From assembly GCF_000313135.1 (NCBI RefSeq), contig NW_004457349.1, forward strand, positions 1 to 13,463: DNA of 13,463 nucleotides, written 5' to 3'. Numbering within the stretch: position 1 is the first letter of the stretch; each line of letters begins with the position of its first letter. Below, one piece after another: positions 6,317 to 13,463 of the stretch. Made by a program: the position numbers and the translations under genes. The notes under the pieces were generated by a model. The model was not told the origin of the DNA, made no database searches, and worked only from the letters and a program-made list of their open reading frames with translations. This DNA is from Acanthamoeba castellanii str. Neff (Eukaryota; Discosea; Longamoebia; Acanthamoebidae).

Positions 6317-9300
6317 CCCCGCCGCCGTCGTCGCCGGCTGCGGCTGCTCGTCGTCGTCGTCGTGGGCGTGCACGGTGCAGGCAAAGGCGAACTCGACCGT
6401 GAAGGTGGTGTTGACGAGGCGGCTCCTGGACACCACGCGGTAGGTGCCCGGGGTGAGCACCGGCCCAGCGACGGCCACGGTGCCGCGGTCGAGCACCACG
6501 TCGGGCATGGGCTGCGGCCCGGTGATGGAGATCACGTGGTCGAGCAGGTCGCGGTTCTCGAGCACCACCACGTCGCCCACCGCCAGCCGCTGGCCCGCGA
6601 GGCGCCACGTCCGCGCGTCCACGGCCTGCGACTCCACCAGGCGCAGCAGGTGCCTGGTCGGCGCGCTCCTGTAGGCGCCGGTGCGCGGCGCCACGCGGGT
6701 GACCACCGCCGGGTCCGTCGCGGCGTGGAAGTGGGTCGTCTCGAACCAGGTGTGCACGTCGTCCTTGGCCTCCATGACCTCGCAGCAGTGGTCGTACGAC
6801 GCGCGGTTGTTGGCGTTAACGTTGTTGTTGTTCTCGTCGGCGTAGACGCAGCGATCGCAGCTGTCCCTGATCTTGCGGTTGAAGCGCACGCTAAACCAGA
6901 CCGACACGGCCGAGCGCTCGGCCGATTGGAGCACGTACTGGCCCGGCTCCGTGGAAACAACCCTGAGGCTGTTACCCGGCAACAGGTTGGCGTAGTAGGC
7001 AACCGCCTTGGCCCCAGAGCCGTCGACCTTCACGAGCCAGAACGTGTAGTTGTGGCCGAGATGCAGGTTGGTGACGAGCAGGGTCTCGCCGGCCTCGAGC
7101 GCGTTGTCCGACAGGACCACCGTGTCAAAGTCGCGGATGACGACGGTGGCCTGGGCGAAGGGCAGGAAGCAGCACGTCGTGTTGTCGCCGCCGCACACGC
7201 CGCACAGGTCGTGTACCGCGCCTGAGTTGGGCACGCCGTCGCAGCCGGCGCACTGGGAGTTGTCGCCGCCGCACACGAAGCACTTGTCCAGCTCCTCGCG
7301 CTCACACACGCACGCTCTGACCGCCGAGCCGCCAAATAAATCCATATAATAGCACATTATTAGAAATGTTGTTGTTAGCATGATTAGCATAATTATAATT
7401 AATAGAATTAAATTAGAATTAATTGAACTGGGTTCGTACGGGTCGGTGGGGAGGCGCTCGCCGAAGCACTGGCCGGCGCAGTCCTTGGCGGCGTTGAACT
7501 CGCGCCCGGTGGTGCCCAGCACGCACTGACCACACTCGTCCACCACGGCCTTGCCGCCGCACACGCCCGTGCAGTCCTTGCCCGAATTGGCCACGTGGCC
7601 GTCGCCCTCCACATAGCACACGCCGCACTCGTCGCGCGTCGCGTTGCCGAAGCACGTCCCTTGGCAGTCCTTGTGTGCGTTCGGCTGCAGAATGGACCCA
7701 ATCATACGTTACTGACGAACTAAATCATGACGAGCTGCAAACACGGATGTGGCTGGGGCGCAACGAACCGAAAGACCAGAGCGGCCACCGACGCAAACGC
7801 CACAGTCGCCGATGAAGGCCGTGCCGCGGCACGTGTCGGCGCAGTCCACCCAGTAGCCATCGCCCCGGTGGTAGTCGGCCGGCGCCACGCACATGTCGCA
7901 CGGATTGCGGCGCGCAGGGCCGTTGCACACGCCCATGCAGTCCGCAACAGCCCCGTCTGCGCACTTGACTGCTTGCTCCTCCTGCCGTCACACGTCAGCG
8001 GCGCGCTACACGAGAAGCAAGAAGAACGAAGAACGAAGAACGAAGAAAGAAGACGAAGAACGAAGAAAGAAGACGAAGAACGAAGAAGAAACGACGCACA
8101 CGAACCAGGCCACGTGTTCGGCCGGGTGGGAGGCAAACGCCATTGATCATCGTGGACCTGCCATTGCACACGCCCGCGCAGTCGGATACGGCAGATCCGT
8201 GGCAGGCACCGCTACAGTCCATCGACGCACCGGGCGCTCGGCCGGTGGTGCCGCCCGCGCACTCGTGGCACTCGTCCAGCGTGGCGGCGCCGTAGCACAC
8301 GCCATTGCAGTCGATGGCCGGGTTGGGAGCGTAGCCCGGCGCCATTGGGTCGGCGCACACACCGCACGCGTCCACCCGAGCCGTGCCGAACCGGGTGCCC
8401 TGGCAGTCGCGGCACGACGCGCCGTCGCCGCCGCACACGCCGCAATCGTCCATGACGAGCTCCGACGGCGCGACCAGCACCACGCCGTGGACCGCCGGGT
8501 TATTGGATTCGTGCCACAGGTAGAGGCCCGGGCTGAGAAACCGGTGCGGCATGCTCGCCGCGCCCGGCGCCAGCACCGCCGATGGCCCGTCGGGCCTGGC
8601 CACGACCGGCGCGAAGTTGAAGAGCCCCGGGAAGACGTAGCCGGCATCCGGGGTCGAAGGGTTAGCGCAGCGCTGGAAGAAGGCGTCCTCCGCGGAACAT
8701 TCCTCGTTAGAGCGCGCCGGCTGCGACGACGACGACCGGCGGCAGAGGCAGCGAACAGCAGCGGCGACGGGCGAGCTCCTCGTCCCCCTCGTACCTCGCG
8801 GCCGGGTCGAAGGCCGCACGCCTCACCTCGGCGGTCATTTGTGATATAGCCTGGTGGGTGGGTGGGTGGGTGGTGCCGAATGCCAGTAAATAGTGCGTCT
8901 CGTTGTGTGTGTGTGTGTGTGTGTGTGTGTGGTGTGCGTGGTGTGCGTGGTGTGCGTCACCTCTTCTTCTTCGGGCAAGAGCGTGCCAGTCGAGTTGGCG
9001 AGCGCTGCCAGGTGCTTGAGCCGCTGCCTCAGTGCAACGAGCTTCGCCACCACCGACGCGCGCAGGCCCGAACGGTCGCTGGCGCTGGACCAGCGCACGC
9101 CGGCCATTAGATTGGCGCTGTGCGTGACATCGTGAAGGAGGTACTCGACCGCCTCCTCGTCTTCCACCACCACCGTTGTGGTCGTGCTGTCGTAGTCGGC
9201 CGCCCCCTGGGTGCAGCACACGCCGTCCATCACGAATTTCTCACCCGCACCCTCCGCAGCAGAGGCGCCCACGTCCTGGGGCTGTTGGCTGCGCTTGCGG

Positions 9301-10834
9301 ACCTCGAACGACGCACTGCCCGTGGGCCGAGTCGTCCTCCTGTACCGTCGCGTCGCGTCGCACGTACATGTCAGTTTGTTATTTGTGGACAAACTGGCGG
9401 CGCAGTTAGTACCAGCCGGGGAACAGGTCGGCGGTCTCCCGGTTCTGCTGCTGCGCCTGGTCATCGCCGTCGCCGGCGGTGGTGGACCGGCGGCGGAGAT
9501 AGGCAGATGTGGAGTCCGGTGCGGGCGGCTCAACGGCCGGCCTGCCGCCGGGAGGCGTCAACAGCTCCACGTGATCCTTGATCCACATCGTCGACACATA
9601 GTCCTGCACACGCACACGCACCGCCGCACATGCACGCACACGCACGCAACTCACGAGTGAATGTTAGTTATGACGTAGTTTTTGGTTTGACAAAAGCAAG
9701 CGGGAGAGCCACCTTGAGGAAAGCGTCGATGGCGGCAGCGTCGGGCAGGTGGTAGCCCAGCTCGAGGGCGTGGCCCTGCTGGGTGGCCAGACGCGACAGA
9801 TCGACCGCCGACGCGCCCTTGTAGTCGTAGGCCCCGCTCACGATCTTCACTTCCCAGTTGAGTAGGTTCTCCCACACCAGGAGGTCGCCCACGCGCGCCC
9901 GCGTCACCATCGACGACCACGACGACGAGTCGCTGGAAGCAGTGCTGGATCCGTTGCTGCTGTTGTTGCCGTTGTCGATGCTGTTGTGGTGGTGGTCGAC
10001 GCGCACGTAGTGCCACTGGGCATGCGCCGGCTTGGGAATGCAGCACGTCGATCCGTCGCCGCCGCACACGCCGCACGCGTCCACCGTCTTGCCCGACAGC
10101 GCCACCCCGTCGCACCCGCCGCACGTCCCGTTGTTCCCGCCGCACACCCCGCACGCGTCCACGCGCCCGTAGCACGCCACGCTCACCGTCTGCGCCACGT
10201 GCGAGATCACGTTGGCCGCCTCCGTCGAGAAGCCCGAGTGCAGGATGACGGCGTGCAGCTCCTGCTTGCCGAACAGCGCCCGGTTGCGCGTGTCCCAGAA
10301 GAGCTTGACCTCGTAGCGCGTCGTCGTCGTCGTCGAGCCCGTCACGCGCGGCACCAGCACCGTGCCGATCAACCGGCCGCCCGCGTCGCCGCCCACGCTG
10401 CCGTGCCACAGCTGCACGAGCACGTTGGCCCGCGTGAACGTGTCGCCCAGCACCGTCGCCTTCACCTGGTACCCGATCGTGAGCCCGCTCCCGTCGCTCG
10501 CCGCCACCGCGCTCAGTCCGATGGTGGGGTCGAGCCGCAGGGTCTGCAGCGTGTAGCCGCTGTTGGCCATGTCGTGGAAGAGCAGCGCGTAGGCGTGGTT
10601 GTTGTCCTCGTGCATCTCGTCGAGCTCGTCGTTGTCGTCGATGGTCGCGTGGATGTTCTGCACGCCGTCGAAGAGGAACAGGAACCACACCTCGCGCTTG
10701 CCCTGGCCCGGGATCAGCCCCACCTCCTCGATGCCGACTGCATTTATACATGTGGCCGCACAACACACGCGACGCAACACACATGACACGCGCCACACCG
10801 TGAGTGCACGTTTTACTACACACACACACACACA

Positions 10835-10865
<31 letters not shown>

Positions 10866-13397
10866 TTCCAGGAGTGTGCGGTTGTGGGTGGGTGTGTGTG
10901 TGTGTGTTGACAACAGTCGGGCTGCGTGGGCGATGCGCCAAACGTACTGAGGGCGTTGTCGTCGAGCAGGCACGCCTCGTCGAGGCAGTTGTCGGGACTC
11001 CCGCGCCACAGCGCCACGCGCACGTTGCGCGCGTCCACGAGCGCCTTGTTGCGCACCGTCACCGCCACCTCGACCACCTCGCCCTCCTCGCGCGGCACCG
11101 CCGGCGTCGCCACCATCTCCTTGGTCAGCATCGTGCGGTCGCGCTTGAACGTGGTCCACCACCAGGGCAGGTTGAACGCCGGGTCCGGCTTGCTGTAGGT
11201 GCGCTCCCACCACGTCGACACGCCCGGATAGTAGCCCGGCTCGGCCGTGTAGTCCACCTTGAGGTACTCGCGGCCGTCCGGCGCGCGCGCCATCCACACG
11301 AAGGGCTGCACGCGGTAGGCGTACTCCGGGTTGATGGGCTCCACGTAGCACACCACCGACACGTCGCGCTCGATCGCCGCCTTCTGCACGGCGGCCTCGT
11401 CGCTGGCGTCTGACATGTCCCGGTTGCCCACGTAGGCGAGTTGGTTATGGAAACCGAGCGGCAGGCTGAGCTGCGGTCCTACGCCCACGAACGCCATCGA
11501 GGCCTGGTAGGTGACCAGTCGTGGGTGCCGCCCACGCCGCCCAAGTCAGCCATCAATCAACCAAGCATTCAGCAGAGCCGGGAAGGGAGTTGTTTTGTAC
11601 CATGACGTCGAGCTTAGTGTCGAGACCAGCCATGACTGAGTCGGATTGCGCAGTCGTGGTGTGGTCTAGCGCGAGCTTGTTCTCCGACCGTCCTGAACGC
11701 TGACTCACCCATTGCTGTGGTTGTATGGTTGTGATGGTGAAAAAGAAAGACAAAAGAAAAAGAAAGGCAAAAAGAGAGAAAGAGAGAAAGAAAGAGAAAA
11801 GAGGGTTGCCGAGAGAGGCGGGAAGGGACAAAAGAAAAGAAATGCGAGGGTTGGAGGCGGGACCTTGTGCTCGTTGGGGCCGAGGGTGACCTTCTCGCCC
11901 ACCATGATCCGATTGGCCGGATTGAAGTCCTCGGGCGCGCGCGCCGAATACGTGAGCACGTTGAAGGGCTCGTGGTCGGGCGTGAACCACCACAGGTCGC
12001 GCCCGTCGCCCTTCTGCACGCAGTCCTCGCCGCAGCTCGACGACGCCCAGATGTCCAGCGACCCGACCTGCACGCCGCTCTGGTCCACGATGGGGAACTT
12101 CCACAGGTCGCGCGTGGTCGACATGTACAGCACCACGTCGTCGCCCGACGCCACCAGCTCGCGCGACACCGTGATCTGCTCCATCGTATCCTGGCCCAGC
12201 GCCTCCGCCCGCTTCTGCATCTCCTGCGACTTGTGGCGGATATTCGCCATAACGACCGCCACCTGCGTGTCGGCGACGACCTGGGACCGCGCAGCACACG
12301 GCACGCACGACACACACAAGCAAGTTAAAAAAAATGAGAAAAACAATATGGCGGGGGCAGAAGGTACGCCATTGGCATGAGAAGAGATGTGGACGAGGTC
12401 GCGCGAGATCTCGAAGGACGACGTGACGCCCTCGGCGTTGGAGAGCCGCGTGGAGGAGCCATAGCCGCCAAAGGTCCGCGGGTTGACCACCACCTCCTTG
12501 CCGTCGACGATGTCAAAGTGCGTGGGCGGCGCGTTGATGACGGCGATGAGCTCCGGCACGCTCTCGAAGCGCACCTTGATCGACTGGCCCACGCGGTAGC
12601 CCAGGCCGTACAGGTTGCCCACGCTCAGCGCCATATTGTTCACCGTGGCGGCCTCCACCTCCTCGCCCCGCTGGTAGGCCGGCCCCGCGTAGCAGTGCCG
12701 CCCTGCGTGTTGGTACGAGTTTTGAAATGAAGAAGCTTGCATCAGAAATGATTTGCATTTCCAACCACTTCAACCACCCCAGTGCGCTGAACGAACCGTT
12801 GATGACGAAGGGCCGATCGGGGTCGGGCTGCGCCGTGAGGCTGGTCAGCATGACCTTGTGCGACGCCGACGCAATCGTGGGCGAGTACTCGAACGCCACG
12901 AGCAGCTCGTTGGCGTAGCTCTCGTCCACGTTGCCTGATCCATCAGTATTGGTGGTGTCCGTGGCGGCGGCCCACACGAAGTGAACAAAATTGTAGAGTC
13001 GAACAAAGACGAAGTACAAAGAACGAAGAACAAAGAACGAAGAAGAGCGAAACACGAAGAAGAAAAGAACGCGTAAGTACCGATGGCAAGCTTGATCTCG
13101 GGGCTCCTTGTCGTCTTCAGGGCGGTCGCTGCCGACCCTGTCGTCGTCGTCGTCGTCGTCGTCGATGAATCCACCACGCCCGCCAGAACGGCAGCGGCCG
13201 AAGCCGAGACCGTGGGTCCGCTGGGCAGCACAAAGGCAAAGCTGCCCACCAGCTCGAGACACGCCAGCCGGAAGCACGTTGCGCTGTCCACGCGGAACAC
13301 CTCGGCTTGGCTGCCGCTGCCCGCCGTCGCGCTGGTGAACGCCACCACGATCTCGTCGTCGCCGTCGTTGTTCATGTCGCCCGACACCATCCGCAAG
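6209..13397 (-). CDS. Giant modular surface protein, 14 exons in window, 5' end missing
   Basis: Exons on the minus strand, in transcript order: 13081-13397, 12797-12934, 12368-12702, 11864-12280, 11601-11699, 10948-11503, 9713-10737, 9413-9603, 8961-9339, 8827-8850, 8114-8720, 7769-7968, 7440-7684, 6209-7316. Codon phases agree at every junction. All inferred introns start GT and end CAG, giving about 1,880 residues ending at TAG 6209-6211. Domain order: FG-GAP-like calcium loop, unassigned beta-rich region, CARDB-like domain, alternating CGVCGGD-type cysteine modules and cupredoxin-like segments, and a C-terminal hydrophobic helix. The protein is therefore probably extracellular and anchored to the plasma membrane, perhaps in adhesion or ligand binding (inference). 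The first exon opens in phase 2 after a CAG, so upstream exons and the signal peptide lie outside the window. The least certain junctions are 8721-8826 and 7969-8113. I do not recognise a named orthologue. Confidence 0.8.
6440..6600 (-). other. Cupredoxin-like segment 3 before the membrane helix
   Basis: The segment LAVGDVVVLENRDLLDHVISI and the following LTPGTYRVVSRS give the two hallmark ends of a cupredoxin-like beta sandwich ([G-D-x-V-x-x-x-N-x-x-x-x-H-x-V] and [P-G-T-Y]). One ligand-type His is present. The expected Cys/His/Met cluster near PGTY is absent, so it is probably a structural, non-copper version. Confidence 0.5.
7317..7439 (-). other. AT-rich intron between cysteine-module exons
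   Basis: This 123-nt intron starts GTACGA and ends GTCAG on the minus strand and joins phase 2 codons. It is strikingly AT-rich, full of AATTAAT-type near-palindromes, between exons of very high GC. Its reading frame happens to stay open, which fuses the two exons into one apparent ORF with a spurious membrane-like stretch. Confidence 0.8.
7969..8113 (-). repeat. Intron with 20-nt purine/pyrimidine tandem repeat
   Basis: On the plus strand the 20-base unit CGAAGAAAGAAGACGAAGAA occurs at 8041-8060 and 8061-8080, with partial copies either side. In the transcript this is a TTCTTCG-type pyrimidine-rich tract near the branch-point side of the intron. The intron borders chosen here (GTGGCC ... 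GCAG, phase 1) fit the frames. A GT at 8133-8134 or nearby is an alternative 5' site. Confidence 0.7.
8166..8553 (-). other. Cupredoxin-like C-terminal strand plus cysteine modules
   Basis: The segment HRFLSPGLYLWHESNNPAVHG (about 8483-8553) resembles the last part of a cupredoxin domain ([F-x-x-P-G-x-Y-x-Y-x-C/H ... x-x-G-x-I-x-V]) with two His residues near the copper-site region. DDCGVCGGDGASC follows, then repeats of [I/M-D-C-x-G-x-C-x-G-x-A-x-x-D-x-C-x-x-C] to about 8166. These repeats continue in the next two exons (7769-7968, 7440-7684). Confidence 0.55.
8721..8826 (-). other. Short GC-rich intron or frameshift site
   Basis: A GTGAGG ... GTCGCAG intron of 106 nt here restores the reading frame, leaving a 24-nt exon at 8827-8850. 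The sequence itself reads like coding DNA (AAFDPAARYEGDEELARR in the upstream frame, strong G/C third positions). The alternative is continuous coding with one extra base near 8750-8770. The evidence does not decide between them. Confidence 0.5.
8851..8960 (-). repeat. Intron with (TG)n, 9-bp repeats and G-rich tract
   Basis: On the plus strand it has five GGGT-type units (8854-8871), a perfect (TG)n run (8904-8931), and GGTGTGCGT repeated three times (8931-8957). In the transcript the C-rich tract lies right before the CAG acceptor. The intron joins phase 0 codons. Confidence 0.85.
9340..9412 (-). other. Short intron, 73 nt
   Basis: This is the shortest intron inferred for the large gene, GTACTA ... 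TACAG, phase 2. Both flanking exons keep their coding sense only if it is removed. Confidence 0.8.
9604..9712 (-). other. Intron with CTAAC branch-like site
   Basis: This 109-nt phase 0 intron runs GTGGCT to GTGCAG. An internal ATAACTAACAT resembles a branch-point consensus. Its 3' half is TGCG/TGTG-rich. Confidence 0.8.
9836..9905 (-). other. Cupredoxin-like segment 1
   Basis: The segment RARVGDLLVWENLLNWEVKI resembles the [V-G-D-x-V-x-W-x-N-x-x-x-H-x-V] strand pair of plastocyanin/azurin-type cupredoxins, placed directly after a cysteine module. The usual copper-ligand His in the loop is replaced by Asn-Trp, so copper binding is unlikely here. The fold assignment is an inference from a short motif. 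Confidence 0.45.
10039..10180 (-). other. Paired CGVCGGD cysteine modules
   Basis: Two tandem copies of [D-A-C-G-V-C-G-G-(D/N)-(N/G)-(G/S)-T-C] occur here, separated by GGCDGVALSGKTV. The same motif recurs at about 8430-8460 and 7160-7280, and related C-x2-C spacings run through 7440-8445. VCGGDN-type motifs of this kind occur in extracellular proteins such as ADAMTS cysteine-rich regions. They are likely disulphide-bonded spacers. Confidence 0.75.
10577..11092 (-). other. CARDB-like domain split by one intron
   Basis: The segment EGEVVEVAVTVRNKALVDARNVRVALWRG, interrupted by the 10738-10947 intron, continues with GLIPGQGKREVWFLFLF and VQNIHATIDDNDELDEMHEDNNHA. The pattern [V-x-V-x-N-x-G/A ... 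A-x-N-V-x-V-x-L ... P-G-x-x ... I-x-A-x-I-D-x-x-x-E-x-x-E-x-N-N] is that of the CARDB (cell adhesion related) immunoglobulin-like fold. This supports an extracellular adhesion role. Assignment is by eye, without a profile search. Confidence 0.65.
10738..10947 (-). repeat. Intron with (CA)n and (GA)n microsatellites, 5' GTACGT
   Basis: This is the longest intron inferred (210 nt). Its donor GTACGT and acceptor ATGCAG are the best splice sites in the gene. On the plus strand it contains (CA)n near 10820-10846, (GA)n near 10847-10864 and (TG)n near 10892-10908. It interrupts the CARDB-like domain in phase 1. Confidence 0.9.
11504..11863 (-). other. Two introns around a 99-nt microexon-like exon
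   Basis: Introns at 11700-11863 (164 nt, GTCCCG ... GTCAG, with a long CTTTCTTTTT-type pyrimidine tract) and 11504-11600 (97 nt, GTACAA ... ACCAG) flank exon 11601-11699. That exon reads RSGRSENKLALDHTTTAQSD and onward to KLDVM, then joins ASMAFVGVG. All junctions are phase 0. Confidence 0.8.
12281..12367 (-). other. Intron, 87 nt, phase 0
   Basis: GTACCT ... CCCAG with a T-rich internal tract. The intron keeps an open frame, so the two exons look fused in a simple ORF scan. An upstream GTCCAC in the same phase is an alternative donor. Confidence 0.7.
12703..12796 (-). other. Intron, 94 nt, phase 1
   Basis: The donor GTTCGT is identical to that of the 7685-7768 intron. The acceptor is CGCAG. 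It joins FVIN-G to RHCYAGPAY in the correct phase. Confidence 0.85.
12935..13080 (-). repeat. Intron with TTCTTCG-type repeat
   Basis: The 146-nt phase 1 intron (GTACTT ... ATCAG) carries repeated GAACGAAGAA/CAAAGAACGAAG units on the plus strand (about 12985-13070). They are closely related to the repeat in the 7969-8113 intron of the same gene. Confidence 0.75.
13331..13381 (-). other. FG-GAP/VCBS-like calcium loop motif in surface protein
   Basis: The segment GDMNNDGDDEIVVAF matches the FG-GAP/VCBS repeat signature (G-D-x-[ND]-x-D-G-x-x-[DE]-[IL]-x-V). In that family the Asp/Asn side chains bind calcium inside a beta-propeller blade. Only one clear copy is visible. Other blades may lie in upstream exons beyond the right edge. 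An eight-residue poly-Thr run (about 13141-13164) follows in the same exon. Confidence 0.75.
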
Positions 13398-13463
13398 CTG
13401 TGTGCCATGTGTGCCGTGTGGCATCAGCAATGACCGTGGTGGGTGGGTGGGTGGGGGGGTGGG
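13398..13463 (-). other. Start of a further upstream intron, G-rich plus strand
   Basis: The transcript-side sequence before 13397 ends CACACAG, a good acceptor. It is preceded by C-rich and CAC-rich sequence that appears on the plus strand as GGTGGGTGGGTGGG runs at 13438-13463. I read this as the 3' end of an intron whose donor lies outside the window. Confidence 0.6.

Noticed and set aside
6059..7225. Long plus-strand open frame (388 codons) opposite the last exon
   Set aside because: It is an antisense shadow of the GC-rich exon 6209-7316, rich in Arg/His/Val from reversed codons, with no motif. The minus-strand frame has cysteine modules, a cupredoxin-like segment and a membrane helix.
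7320..7400. Internal transmembrane helix in the fused ORF around 7317-7439
   Set aside because: The hydrophobic stretch is the translated AT-rich intron. Splicing with phase 2 junctions removes it.
8041..8100. Possible CRISPR-like array in the repeated 20-mers
   Set aside because: Copies are directly adjacent with no spacers and lie inside a spliced intron of a eukaryotic-type gene.
9986..10786. Plus-strand open frame of 266 codons
   Set aside because: It is antisense to the CARDB and cysteine-module exon. Its composition is Val/Arg/His-biased and it runs into an intron microsatellite.
13435..13463. Telomere-like repeat at the right edge
   Set aside because: The GGTGGGTGG units are irregular, end at the window edge, and lie inside a predicted intron. 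A similar tract occurs internally at 8854-8871.

Overview
The window looks like nuclear DNA of a free-living protist. It contains a GC- and CpG-rich gene broken by many short introns (about 70-210 nt, GT...CAG, several 5' sites of GTACNN type), and an Acanthamoeba-like amoebozoan is my best guess. That guess rests on style (GC-rich exons, short introns, VCGGD-type cysteine repeats in a surface protein), not on a database match.

The window has two compositional halves. Positions 1 to about 5060 are mostly CpG-poor and TG/CA-rich. They hold a broken tyrosine-recombinase retrotransposon of DIRS type, in order: Gag with a SAP-like N-terminus and a zinc knuckle (608-1659), reverse transcriptase (about 1660-2495), the tail of the RNase H domain plus a methyltransferase-like remnant (2494-3119), and a tyrosine recombinase (3110-3982). 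At least five in-frame TGA stops occur, and the clearest of them sits where an arginine is expected. Many family-conserved arginines are now Trp, Cys or Gln. This is the footprint of C-to-T change at CpG sites. A long near-perfect palindrome (149-392) lies upstream of the element. Positions 3983-5123 hold no gene I can recognise.

Positions 5143-13463 are host-like. A short plus-strand gene (5143-5872) encodes a small secreted cysteine-rich protein, but needs two single-base corrections to read through. It converges on a very large minus-strand gene whose 3' end is at 6209 and whose 5' end lies beyond the right edge. I could thread 14 exons of this gene with phases that agree at every junction, giving about 1,880 residues inside the window. 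It reads as a modular extracellular protein: FG-GAP-like calcium-loop motif, an unassigned beta-rich region, a CARDB-like adhesion domain, repeated CGVCGGD-type cysteine modules alternating with cupredoxin-like segments, and a C-terminal hydrophobic helix with almost no cytoplasmic tail. A role in adhesion or surface binding is inferred from the domains.

The most interesting points are the CpG-targeted death of the retroelement, including both catalytic arginines of its recombinase; an abrupt CpG-density step at an internal deletion joint near 2495; the 100-bp-arm palindrome; and the unusual domain architecture of the surface protein.
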